The position numbers were made by a program, and so were the translations under genes. Below the pieces are notes generated by a model. The model was not told the DNA's origin and searched no databases. It worked only from the letters and a program-made list of their open reading frames with translations. A stretch of 64,000 bases of DNA from NCBI GenBank assembly GCA_009869945.1, contig WIXG01000019.1, positions 248,001-312,000 on the forward strand, given 5' to 3'. This DNA is from Mesaphorura yosii (Eukaryota > Arthropoda > Collembola > Poduromorpha > Tullbergiidae). The first letter of the stretch is position 1, and the number at the start of each line of letters is the position of its first letter. This document shows, piece by piece, positions 22,129 through 36,300 of this stretch.

Positions 22129-25100
22129 ATCTACTTTGAAGGCTTCATTCCACAAAATTGCGTGCTGGATTGTTTTGAATTCTGATTGATTCGTCATTCG
22201 CATGCTGCGCTTTGATTTTCTGTTGATCTGCTTTACCCTGGCAGTTTCTTAATTTAATTGCTGGTCGGCAAATGACAATGACCGGGTCATCATGCGAATC
22301 AGAATGAGAATGATTGATTGCCACGTGTAGGTCAAATCTGTTGTGGAGCATTTTAATTTTGTCTACGACTAGCATTGCATGATTCCATCAAAATTGCGAT
22401 TTACTAATTGACATCGACAACTTAATACTTAATACTGTGTTTTCATGAGTATCAACAAGGCACGCCACGAAACGAAGCCAAGCTTTAAATTTTGTGGCTT
22501 GTTTGCCCAAAATTAGCCCGAGGAGGAATTCATCTCGACTCGACTGACACAGAAAAGGAAGTATGAAACGGATAGCAAGACCGTTGAAGATGCAGACGAC
22601 TCCCGTCATCGTAGTTAATCTATGTATTACACGAATCAACGGCACGCCAAGCCAAGCCAGACAGCAGAATACATAACAAATGCGTGCTACATAATACATT
22701 ATACATAAAACTTTCACTTTTTGGTCGATGATATAATACAGTGACAGCCCAAATTGTACAGTGTTGATGATCTCGTGGCTGGCAGCAGGAAAGTAGGCCA
22801 CTCTAAATCAAAAGACGTACGCATGTTAAAAAATAACAATAAACTGCCTTACGAGTTGCGAGTGCGTTAAGACGTCAAGAGCTGCGTGCGACATTTCTTG
22901 AAAGGAGCCAAGCCGGCCAATTTTCGTGCTTGTCCCGTTTCGCCTGACGCGACAACTCACGTGAGCCAAATTGAGGATGTACGCCGCGCTAATTGCTTTG
23001 GGATGCAAATCTGCGAAGTGCGACGTACGCGTACTCGAAATTATTTACGAATTGGTCCAGCACATGCATAACTTAACGATCGACACTTTCCCTCGCCTCA
23101 TTCCATAATTACTCCGTGATTCATCCGCCCCACTGCATGAATAAATTAATTGTGACGTAAAAATTGTATAATCGGCCACGCCATGCACTGGAATTTCATT
23201 TTCCTATCTGTCAATACTTTCAATGCAAAATATTAACTTCCTCATTGCAAAGTGGGTCGGTGGTATTCATGAGTAAATCCCGTTTATGGTCGCTGGGATT
23301 TACCACCGGCCGATCGGGCGGTCGTGTCGAAATGGCCAACTTGTTCCTGATTTTATTTGGGTCTTGTCTCCACTGCTGGCTAGGATCGTCATTTTCTCGC
23401 GAGTCATAAATTGTGTCAGGTTTACAGCCTTATTAATTAAATTACCAATTTTGCAACTTGCAAGAGTCACCCTCATTACATTGAAACACTTGGCAGTGGC
23501 TTTGCTTATTGCTTTGCTTTGTTTTGCTTTGCATTGGCAGAATTCTGATAACGTAATCAATGCGAGGCATAATTTTAATTGTATGCCAGGCAGGCCAGGT
23601 GACGAAATACGAGGAAAGGAATTTCCTTCGACTTGACACGCTACTTCTGCAGCAGGGCCGAAAGGCCGAAAGCAGCACATTGAACTTTGCGTTCGGCTAC
23701 GGCGTTCTGTGATGCAATGCTTAAATGAGGACGAGAACGAAGTTCTTTAACTTGACAGTGCTCCGTCCTGGGTTTGATTTGCTTGCGCCTATGATTTGTG
23801 ATTTATCACGTCCAATTATTCAAGAATGCTTTCGCAATGTTCAGCCGACTTTTCTCCAGCTCGTGCGATTTCATCATGCTTTTCTCATGGAATCGACGCA
23901 GTGGGTCCTGCGAATATCATGACCACTGGCCATCGTGGTGATGATGATACGCATAATCTTCCTGTGACCCAAAAATTTGGCTCCTACAAAAATTGGCGGC
24001 GCTATTGATGGCGAGCGCAAAAATTCTTTCACTTTTTTCATGGTACTTTCATTTTCCATTGATGATTTCATCCTTGTGTGGATTGATTGCTTTAGATTTT
24101 TGATTTCTCACAATGTACTGCCCGGCCGAACCCAGCCTGGAGTTGAGACAACATGAGAGCAGTGAATGAATGCCAGGGCCGAAGAAAAATGAGCAGGCTC
24201 AAAGAGTTATGGAACAAGAACCCGTTTTGTATGAAACCTTAACCCTGAACAGAGCGAGCCGGCGGAGGATAAAAATCCGGGCTTTATGCAGCAGTAAAGC
24301 AGATCCGAAACCAGAATCTGATTTTCTCACATCCACAATCCGACTAAGCTCAGGCTAAGCTCGTCTCATGTCCACGTCCACTTTAGTCGGCAATGACAAA
24401 AACAAAACAAAGCATACGCTATTGAAACGAGTCAACATAATTACATGGATCTGATTCTCGCATCGCAGCAGCAATAAAACTGTTCAAATATTATTTATGA
24501 AGCATATCATGCAACCATTTTTCACTCGTCACAATAACGACTCTCATTTAAATCCCATTACCAATTCGACAATTTTTCGGAACTCCGAAGCCCTGTAAAA
24601 ATGGTCGAAACCGAAATGCGAATTCTTGTTAGTGGCCAGGACAGAAACTGGACGGAGAAATTATGAGAACGCCGGCATGCATGACACAAAGTTGCAGCTT
24701 CCCTTCTGAATTACGGAACTGCTCTTTTGCAGCGTCGTCTCTTCAACTCCCAAAATAAACCCTTCAGGACAAGTAAATAAATCAGGCCAATTCGCGGTGC
24801 CGGTGTTCAAAGGAGCTGGGCTCTTGCTCTTAATTGGAGTGAATAAAAGACAAGAATTGCATTGCCATTTGCATGACATTCATTGCTGTTATTTACTTAG
24901 TTCGATCAAATGGACATCAGATGCTGGCCAGGCTCAAACTTGTTTCGTCTTCCTATCCGCGTCTGGAAATTTCTTACTCACACTGATACACCCTGGAACA
25001 AAATTTTGCACGCCAGAATGCATGCTGGAGAAAAATTCTGAAGTTACCGTTCACCGTTGCTAAAATTTGAGTACTCGTAGCATCGTAAGAATGAAGAGAA

Positions 25101-28100
25101 GATCAGGAAGACTCTGACGATGAATCATGAACTTGATTCTTGCTTGGCGATTGTGACGCAACGCCAACGAGAATACGTGATACGTGAATCTCGTTATACG
25201 AGCCGAGTACATGACATTGTTGCGCAACAACCGCATAACATAGCCACAGCATATATGAGAAAGTGAAATTCAAAAATAGGCCAGTACAGCCAGCACAGCA
25301 GCCAGCCATATACCGCGTGCTGCTGCTGCATGTTCAATTGATAAAGATGACAGATGAGATGCTGATCTGGGTTTTCTGTATGGCGGTTCTGATACGGGAA
25401 AAGTCCTTTGCTCCATTTTCCAATAATAAATGCAAATTCCAAAGACGAAGACGAAACACGAAAGAGAATTCCCCACGCACTGACCACAGCCTGACTCAAC
25501 GAGTATTTACTTACTCGTAAAGGTTACTTGCGTGTGTTTGTAAAAATGGGACGCACGAACCTCAAAACCGGAAGAGATTAACAAATTAAGCAGGCTGCGG
25601 GAAAGTGGGCGCATGCGCATTAACGTACGCCAACGAATTGCTAATCAGTGCATTGTCAGGCTGACGCAACGTCCACGTAACACATTTCTGTATTCTGCCC
25701 CCAAATTCGAGTTTGGGAATGAGTGTCTGTGTCAAAATTATGCAATCGCAGCAGCCGCACGCTGTCCCAGTTCTTGAAATGATTTTTCTTTCATTTCCCT
25801 ATGAATTATGAGCAATTCATCATCATCACGATTCACCATTCACGAGCTAAGCTGTACGTAGTGTCTTGATAACAATAAAGTTGGAGCTCTGAAGGAATTG
25901 AGGTCGGCAAGCAGGCAACAATGGGCACTCGTCAGCAGTGTTGTGCTTCATTTGCACTTCCTCTTTCGTCTTAACTTGAACCTTATCATATTAGGAGCTG
26001 AGGTGCGCCTGTGTTCATTCACGTTCGCGTTTATTATGGCATCATTAAATAAGTCTTTGTCACGCTCCTGACTTTTATCGAATGAGTACGCGGCGCGATG
26101 ATGAAAATGAAAACACTTGCCAACATGACCAACATGAGTAATTAAGTGTCAAATGGGACAGCATGAAACTGTTGACTTTTGTGTTTTGTGCGTATGAATT
26201 CGAGATTATACATTTCCAGAATATTAATTTCATACAACAAAGGCAAGCAGGCAAATTAGGAACCAAACCCAAACAGTGTAGAATGCATTCATTCGAAGGG
26301 GTTGAAATCGGAGCATAAAAAAACTTGTTTTGTTGGCTTCTCAGTTTTCCAGCTCTTCGGATCCAGGAAGGGCAAAGGCGAAGGGGAGCCGATGAATGAA
26401 AGAAACCTAATTTTTCAATGCCTCTTCATAACTTGTCGCTGCGCTGCTCCAAATTGAAACTGAAACCCTTTGGACAAAAATATGAACAAATTATTCAAAT
26501 TATATTAAACAACAGTCAGCCAGCAGTCAGTTTGTCACATCGCAAGCATGCACTTGACTCGGCTGGCGTTTGCCGAATGACAACTTATAATCACAGCAGC
26601 AATGCTCCAACAATTTCGAATCACGTACGGAAGACTGACTTGATCACCTGAATGCCCTAATTAGGCTGTTGTTTTCTCAAACGCATGAGGCATGAATCTG
26701 TTTAATTAGACAGACACATTTAATGGCAAACAAGCGAAGTAAATGGCAAGGTTGTGCAATGATCTTTACAATCTCACAGTCACAGCATTAAGCATCTGCC
26801 AACGCCAACTACCCACCTACTAACCCAAAACAGCACGGCACCAGCGCCAGCAACAGGGCATTGACTTGGAGTTACATCACGGCACGGCGTTGCTTAACGA
26901 GCAGCCCCAAACTGCAGTGCGCTGACTGCAGTGCACAGCACAGGCACAATATTTCAGACAGTTGGGGTATTACATCAACTCCTGTTTCTGAAAAGATAAA
27001 GAAAAGAAGAGTTTTGACCCAATTTAATTAACTTCACAAAGGAACAATGCACTCACGGTATTGTATTCAGAAGAAAAGCCGTTGGTCAATTTCTGATGCC
27101 GCGCCGTATTTTACCGTAGTTTTAAATGTTGGCGGCCGTATTTTACCTTTTTACACTTCCTCGCACTGACTATTATTAAAATCAGGATAAAATGGTCAAT
27201 TAAGAAGTAAATTAGGACTGATTTTAGTCCAGATTCATCAATTCGTGGCTGAAATATTGGCAATTCAATTGACGCCGTTTCTTCATTCATTTTTGCATGC
27301 ATAAATCTATATAGACTTTAGCAGATAGTTACTCTGGTGTTGATACTTCTACCTTGAGCTTGTAAGAATTGGCACTCTCGGATTAATAAAACCGTTTTTA
27401 TTTCCTCATTTATGAAGTCGACCTTTGTCATGAATGTCTTTGCACGCGTAATTCGTAACACGCGCACGAGCATGTGAATCGAAACAAAATCTCGAATACT
27501 TCGAATTGGATTTGGAATTGCAGGTTTATGATGATATAATTGCACGGATTCTCCTGAGACGCGAGACGTGAGAGACTGAATTCCAGTACGCACGCTTGCC
27601 TGTCACTGCTACTGACACGTCTTTCTTACACGAATTCGCATTGTTTTACGAGTATTGAGATAACCTTCATCGAGCCGAGGCGTCATAAATATAATCACCC
27701 ATCACGGGCCAAGCAAGCTAAGTTTTCCTTCACTTAAAAACTCAAACCTGAATCCAGATGTAATTGCAATTCACTACTCGCTGTCGACGAGAGGATGTTC
27801 TCACCATTGAGTTCGAGGCTTCATTCTTGCTCACGCCACGGTCCTCCAAGCTCCAAGACAAGAGTTTATGCGCGAGCCGTCCTAGAGTGCGATTATTTGC
27901 ACGACAAGGCGTGAGATTGACATTGGCATTGGACGGCGAGCGACTGCCATGATTTGTTTGATTTTGATCCCGTCTTGTCTGATGCCTTCAACCGCAATTA
28001 CGCGCCAAGAGCCCTGCTGCCAGGACCCACGACAAGACCGACAAATGCAAAATACGACTTGCCCACGTGTCTTTATTGATTGCCATCATCTTGCCTTCCC

Positions 28101-30301
28101 ATCTTCATAAACTATTCACTATTAACGAGAAAAACAATGTGACGGGCGCAAATTTTAAGCTGAAGTGCAATGGTGCGAGTGTACGCGCATTAAAATGACA
28201 GGAGAAGAAGTGCGAGTACGAGTTCGAGGCCGGGGCCGGCCCGACCCAGGCGAGGGTGACAGGTTGCTCAGTTTACTGAGAAATGAAGGGCCTGAATGAC
28301 GAATGACAGTGACGGGCCAGAAGAAAGCATAATTTCTTATTGTAAACACGACCGCGCTGTGGGCTGAAACAGCTCTTGTTCGTGGTGCATGCTTTTACTT
28401 TATCAAATGTTTGCTTAGCGAGGCCATAGCCGAGGGTGAGAACAAAACGGTGCACGCTTTCATGGGCACTCTTGACACAGAGCGCCAGAGAAAGGGCAAC
28501 TAGCAGATGGCCGGGCATCGCGAGACATGAGAAAATATTACTTATTTAAACAGAGACACACCTTCACACGTACACACGCTTTTAATGATTAAGCCACTAA
28601 ACTCGGTCGGCCGAAAGCCAAAAGGTTAATTCGGAAGATTGCGTGCTTGTTCCATACTTTTCACTTTTGTTCCTTTGCCGTTCCTCTCTGCTTTGAGTTT
28701 GAGTGCTCAGCAATACGGCAATTGACATTCAATCATTATCGTTAGTGTGTTATTATAATAATAGGCTAAATGATTGTTAGAGACCGGATTCGAGACCACC
28801 AACCGCCAAACACGGCGCACGGACAACGGCTCATTAAGGCAACGGCATGAATCAAAGCCTCTTCTTTGCCATGTTTTTCATACTTTTCTATCAGATTCGA
28901 AATAAAAGGCTAAATGTCAAGGTCACGAGTCGAGCAAGCGAGTAGGAGAGAGCCAAGAGTTTTAACGCCTCAACACTACGCTGCGGCTTTGGCTACTTTC
29001 ACTGAATTCATTTTGCGACGGCGGATATTGAGTGCTAATAATTTCGGTGTCCATCCGCCAAATGCAAAATGTAATTGCTTTCAGCCTGACACACAACACA
29101 TTAGCATAATTTGTTTTTCAGTTTCCAGCATGCAAGAAACGAATCCATAACTTTCGTTTATTGTTTTCCACCGCATTGATTAAATATTACGAAATCCGAA
29201 TCGAATCTCAATTCAGGCCATCGCACCGCATCGCAGTGGAGGGTCCAATCCAATAAATAAAACTCGAGTGAATACAATTTGGGGTAAAAAGAGTCCAAGA
29301 AAATTAATCCACATCCCACAAATTGCTTCTGCTGCATTGATCGTTCATGTATGCACTATAAATAAAGCCATATTAATATTAATCACAATCACGCTGGTAT
29401 GTGTGGCATGTTTGAGTTGGGCGACTGGCTCATGCAAGGTCAGGCCGGCTTCATTACTCCAACATTATCAAGTTATTATTATGTGTCTACTGAATTTCCC
29501 TGGGGAATTTGCCTTTCAAAGTGGGTGCATCCAGCCAAAGTCAGTCATTAGGCTTCTTAATTTTTCCGACACGCAGCCCTGCTCCGAACCAGCAAATGCT
29601 TCAGTCCAACGTTTCTGGCCATTCCGGAAAGGAATACTGGAATATTTAATTGTAAGCATGAAAAGAGCAGCTCGCACGCAAAAATAATAGCTTGCACACT
29701 TTCCAGTGCGGTCTGTGCTTTTGTCTTTAGTATTTTGAGTGCATCGTGCATTTAATGCGCACACGTCTGCAATTAACAACGAATAAGCGAATTAACTTAT
29801 GCTTTTTTGCTGCTTAATGAAACGGTATCGTCTTAAATCTAGTCCAGGCATAATTTTGAGGGTTTTCCTTCATAAATTGATTTGTGTCGGGCAGATACGA
29901 GCAGAAAAACGCATGCGTTGGGGAATCCCACACTTGAAAAAGTCGTGCATGATTTGTTCGTGCTCAAAGGCTTCAGTGCAATGCAGAAAAATGAAAAATG
30001 CAGGCGAATTTTGGCGTTCTCAGCCTCCAATGACAAGTGAGATGTGATATTCAGCACGTATCAATCTCGCACAACTACGAACGAGCACTGCCATCGCCGT
30101 ACTTGCCTGCAGTAAAGAAGAGATTGTGAATTGAGATAATTCCGAGTCTCCTCGGTTCACTAAAGTCATGGCCAAGCTAAAGCGCATCACACAATCAGAA
30201 GCATTCAAGCATTGAACTTGTCTTGGTCTTGGTCATGATTTCCTCTTCTATAAATCCATTCATCACCAAAGCCAGAGGAGAGCAGATACCATAAAAGCAT
30301 C

Positions 30302-30318
30302 GCATTGCATTGCATTGC
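30302..30318. repeat. GCATT pentanucleotide repeat, about three copies
   Basis: A short perfect tandem array of GCATT in the gene desert, followed by the variant GCGCTG. Confidence 0.6.
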
Positions 30319-33300
30319 GCTGTCGCTAGTTGATGTACAAAAAACTGGATGATAAGACAGGTCACACAGTTCCTTGATTTACATGGAATATGATGAGTTG
30401 ATATGCGGTAGGTTATGGCACCTTGTCTGTCCCGTTACGAAAGCATTCCTGTCGTGTCAGGCCACAGCCACAGGAAATGAGAGAACGAGTCCATTGGGTG
30501 TGCAATTCACAGTTTCACAGATATGAACTCATTTTTAATGGGCAGCGTGTAAAAGTTCACACTGCATGAATCAAATTCTGTCAAACTGCGGTCTTCGTCT
30601 TCGCCTGTGTCCTATTTGCAGTTCGTCCCGACAAACAACCAAGCACGCTGACCACACACCTGGATAGATTGGATGGAGGATGTGCATACAATTTATCTTT
30701 CTGTTTGTCTAAAAAATGAACCTGTGCATTAGGCAATTGACAAATTCGTATTCGTATTAAACCGGGTTGGGCTCGGGCTCGACCGACAAATACGAGACGA
30801 GGAGATTTTTAAGACACAGAGAAAAAATAGAAACAAGACGCGGCCTCAAAGAACAAGATTTTATTTGAATCTTGATCCAAATTAGATTTCTCAATATGCA
30901 GGCCGCCAGAATCTGTGCTGGAATGGAGCCCGATTTGAATGAAATAATAAGCGTTCTCGATTGCGCATCGCATCACATCATAAGAAAAAAGAAAAGGAGC
31001 TCTGCGTATTAATAACTTCACGTGGAAAGGAAATTATTACCCAATCAATGATTTCTTAATCATAATGCCCGAATTCGAATTGAATTACCGAATGACGGCG
31101 CACGAGAAAGAAAAGGAAAAGGACAGGAGACAAAAAGATCCATCATTTTTATCGCATGCGGGCAGGGCAGGCAAGAATTAAGAATGCTGACCGGTTTGTG
31201 AATATTTGAGTAGCCGTTTCTGATTATTACGACATTCTGCCATTCGGAGACAGATTTTTTATCACTGCTGTGCTGATGGCTGATGCTCTGAGTCTCGTTT
31301 TGTCCTTGATCCAAATACTCGAGGAAATAAAAATATCGGATTGCGTCCGTCCGAGTTTGCACAAGATCTCTGATTTTTGTGCCTTGTGCTCTTTCCAAGC
31401 GAAATTAACGTTTAGCGTTTAGGCTACTACTTGACGAAGAAAGCAATTACTCCCATCAAAGGACGTCAAAAACATAGCATAAATTACCATTGCCTGAGTT
31501 CATTGTGTGTGATGTCTTTGCGTGAAGGCCCTGAAGTCTCCTGAAGGCAGGATAAAGCCTTTGAGGTTGAGCTGTTGACGGATCCATTCCCATGCTTGCC
31601 TGCACTGCACTACCAAGTGATTCGATGTGATGTGATGAAATTCGGTCGTATCAACTCACAAAACCAGTTTTTCCTTCTCCGCGTCCACGATACTGAACGC
31701 TGAATGCTGCTCTTCGGGAGCAATTTAGGATTTGGGGATTTTTACGAAACTGACCAAAGGAACAACTGAGCAGCTTCATTCATGAAAGCTGAAAGCGCAT
31801 AAGTATAAATAGAAAACGAACCCGGCTTAATCATCATCTCATCATGCAAATGTTTTGCTCTTTGATTTGTTCTTTGCTTTGCTGCTGTTGTCGTCGCCGG
31901 TCAAAAATCTACGGAAAATGAACACGATTTTTGTGATTCACTGATTCACATTCACAGGGTCGAGCTGACCTGCAATAAGCAATGCAACATTATTACAATG
32001 ATGCTTATCATGATCACAATCACTCATTCACTTGTTGCTCCTCAACAAACTGGACACGGAAAGAAGCGACGGCAAGCGCCGTGGCGCGCCGGCTCAAAGG
32101 AAAGCAATCCTTCATTTCTCCAGTTTCCATTTTTACGAATTTGTAAATAGCAACTGTTTAACCTTTTTTTTCAAGCGCATGTCAAGCATTTCGAGTCCGT
32201 AGAAAGGAAAAGTGAGCGTGCGTATGCTAATTTCCACGGCTCGGACTGACAAGAGTGATGGATTAAAGATTCGAGAGAAAGAAGCATTGTGAAGGGTTCC
32301 AGCGCACTTTTCCGCTTGGGCTCTTCGCGCACTCCTCAGTATGATTGCCCATCATTCGCTGTTACAGACACTTTCTTGTTCTTGCTCAAGCACCCATCAA
32401 ATGCCCAATTGTTCTTCGCGATTTTTGAGTGCAAGTTTGGAGATTATGCACGGCATTCATAACGGACTTGGCTTGGCTTGAGTTATAAAATCCGTGAGAC
32501 AGTTTTCAATTATGAATTATGAATTACAACTGCAAATGCAAAAATAGCAACATGCAAATGATTCATCCCGTGTTGATGTTGATGCAGATTGTGATGACTG
32601 CGGCGTCCAAGAATTCTGCTTATCAGACGTCAGTCGCAGGATCTGATTTGGCCAGCCCAATGAGACATCTTCTCGCGAACATTGTTCGCGATCGCGATTC
32701 ACGAAGTCCACACACTAGATTATTACTTGCGTCAAGAGTAAAAGCAGGTACTTACAGGACAGGTACGAGAGTCTGTGAGTCATTCTCACTAGCACTTGGG
32801 TCAAACACAAAACTCAAGTGGGCTCGGGTACCCGACGCACTTTGCCCCCTTCTGGTGCGATTGCGACTCGAGTGATCCTCAAGCACTTATCACCACCTGT
32901 GCCGGCAAATCAGCTGAGGAGCAATTTCCGTGCCCGTCCTGTTGTTATATAATGCGTGACGCCGGAATGACATAATTTTCGCACTCACACACGATTCGCT
33001 GAGCAATAAACAATTTTTATTTGTATGTAAACCGAGTTGAAGTGTTTTCCCGGGATGGTAAATCCTGGCTCATAAAACGTATCAACACCTGAATTCATTC
33101 ATTACGGGAGTCATTACTCGACTGAGATCAGGTCACGTCAGTGTCAGCGTCACAAAACGCTGGCTCCGCTGGACGTCAGGAGTGACCAATGAATGAAGTT
33201 CCGTTGAGACACTTCAGTTTATGACGCGACAAGACGGGGCCACGCCATACTTGACCCCTGCTAATCGAAAACACTCTAGTCCCTGTTTTTTTCCTGCTAA

Positions 33301-36300
33301 TTTGCAACAAAGCAAAGCTTTATCCGGTGTGATTTGGTTGAAAGCTGAAGTTTTAGAACAAATGAATGAAAAACTTGTGTCAGAGTCAGCTGTTTTTTGA
33401 AGATTAGTCTTCAATTAGATCCAGTGTAATTACAGAATCGAGATAAGGCGATTGGAGTACCTGCCGTAAACACGTACGTACGATATTTTCGCAAACGCCA
33501 AACGCAAAATGCGATTCGTACTGCGAATCTCTATGTACATGATTTTATAAAAACGTGCGAAATCGAAGTCCAGCCTTGACGCGAGTTGAAGGAAAGCGAG
33601 ACGGACGCAGACGCACAGATTTACAAGGCCGGAACGATTAAATAATTTGTAAAAAAATTGTAGCAGAATTCTATAATTCTCAACTCTGCTCTCCGTGCTT
33701 CAGTGCTTTATTACTTTGAGATGTTGACAGTGACAACTTCATTCGTTCATTCGGGAGTCACTGATTGGATTACTGATTGCTGATGCCGGTTCAATGATTC
33801 ATGACAATCATGATTCACTGGCTGAATCTTTGGGTCAGTCACGCTTGATTTGACGCATTTCAAGCAGACAGAAATAGCTGCTGACCCGCTGAGCCAGCAG
33901 CAGCAAATAAACATGACGACAGGTGTTAAATTGAATTGTGATGCTCACTGAAGTGATTCAAAACAAGGAGACGCGTATTGATGATGTAATTTCACTAGAG
34001 CACCAATTAAATACGTCAATCGGCAGACACTTGAACCGAGCTAACTGCTCATGCAAAGGTGAGTAAGGCAGTAAAAGCAATTAAACTTGCGAGCCTTCCA
34101 TTTGTGTGACTAATTACAATTTCGAGCTTTCAATCACGGAATAAATTGGAAAATTCGAAATGCCGGCAGGCAAACAATCCCGAAAAATTAATTTTAGCCC
34201 ACCCATCTCATGGAGTTATTGTTTCAGCAAATGCCAAGCATGAATTTGGGGAAAGTAAACAGCGGAATATTTCAGCCGATTGTCTCAAAATTGGCAAAAT
34301 TAATTAACATTCAGCCGGGGTCATTTTTCCATTGAATGAAGCCGAAGCCTCGCAAGGAGTTTGAGTGGGATTGTAATTTTCTAAATCAGATACTTCGTGG
34401 TAAGCATTATGGTGGAAAACTTCCGTTCATCATTTCCAGTAAATGGAGATTCGCGTGGGATTTTCCAGTCCATTCATTACCGCCTTTGCGGTGCCGTTGC
34501 AAATTGGTTCTTTATTAGTTTAATTTTTTATCGACCCGGAAAGTCGAGGCAAATATAAAATCAAGATCCAAGTGGCAAGGTTCTCTTTACGATGCGAAAA
34601 TGATGCGATTCGTTTCGCATTTCGCAGGGGCAGAAAAAGTGCAGGAGCAAAAAGGCCGGCCGCCGCTGCTGCTGCTCGAATGACGTGTACATCTTTATCA
34701 AAATGGGTCCGACCCATTTATGAACGAATCTGCTGATAATGATCATCACACAAATTGGCGTAATGATAGAGAACGCACAAGAAAATGCCAAAGCGCTCGC
34801 GTAACATTGTTAATTCACAGTTCTCATGTGCATGAGCCAAATTTTTTCAAGTTGGCGCAAAGCAACGCAACGCGGAAATACAGAAAATAATGCGAATGTG
34901 CTAATTTACTTGCTGCTGCCTTATCTAGATTCACTTGCCCAGTTCTGGTGCATCACAGCACATTTGGTGCAATTATTTAACGCAGTCAATCACGGCGAGC
35001 ACGGCAGGCACTCAGTGGCAGTGGCAGGCTCAGAAAGGGAAACTGCAACTGAGAATGAGGGTGAAACTCGTTTTTATTACATAACAATGAAGCAGTGCAG
35101 TGCTGTAATAATTTCAATTATTCTCTCATAAAGTGGCAGCAGAGAATAAGTAGAGTACGAAAACGAAAACGACTACGACCGTAATCGTAATCGTAATTGG
35201 GGCTGCTTATCAGGCCATGCATAAACTTGAAATAATTTACGGGGCAGCAGGCAAAATGTTCGCTTTCGTCGGTCAAAGTTTTGATTTACCTGTCTCAACT
35301 TGCCCCAACGACTCTCGCGCTGCGCTGCCTTGCTTTTGACATTTCATTTTTAATGCCTTTAGAAATCGAAACTTGCATAATTCATGCTTCATTCCGTGTT
35401 AATTAACTTTAGCTTAAGTCCAATTCTCGAATGTTGCGTCGTTTCGTGCTGCACTGCGTCTCATCTTCGTCTTGCACGGGAGTGCAACTTCCCCTGCATT
35501 TGTGAGGGTGGGACGAGAGCATTGAATTGCATTGACCTCTTTTCCCAAATTGAATCATCACAACTGTCAGCTCAGAGCCCGTCGAATGAACTGCCGTGAC
35601 TCAAGCCGGAACAATTAGCCAAGAAACATCATTACGCGTACGACTCAGAAGGCGCAGGTAATTTAATTGAATTTGTAGCCATAAAAATTGCAATTGCATT
35701 ACATTGCACGGACCAACGCGTGCTTCGTTCACTGTTGCTCGTTCTTCTTCGTTCGACTTTTGATTTCTTTCGAGTTATTACGGCGTTATGCAATCGCCAA
35801 GCCACGCCAAGCACGGCACGGCAGATGTGCCGTGGCGCATGTTTTTTAGGAGTGAATGCTGAATTGATAGCAACGCAGACGCAGCAGACAAAAGAACTCA
35901 GTTTTTAAGAAAAGAAAAGAGGAATTGAGGACAAAGCTATTACGACTGTTATTAAGGCGCAGCGGAGGGAGGAATTCTGTTCACACTTCCTAGTTGACAT
36001 AATCTCGTGAACCTGAACTCAATACGTGAAGGTATGTGGCAAGGCACTCACAGCCTCACAGCCGCTGTTTGCTATTTAGTGTTTAGCATGGTTGGACTAC
36101 TTTCCATTGTGCTTCGTGCATTATGCACGTCACTCTCAGTTTCATTTCTGCTGCTGCCTGCCTACCTGTCCATTGTTACATGCGTCTTGCATGCGAAGCA
36201 GTGGATTGAATGAAAAGAAAAGTACAACAATCCACGTCTGCGGCGGCGGATGGAAAATGAAATTGGCAATTGCGAATTTTGCTGTGGCATGGCTCGGCTT

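Noticed and set aside
22388-22801. A 137-codon minus-strand frame after the OB-fold-like gene
   Set aside because: Hydrophobic stretches look random and there is no motif or exon context.
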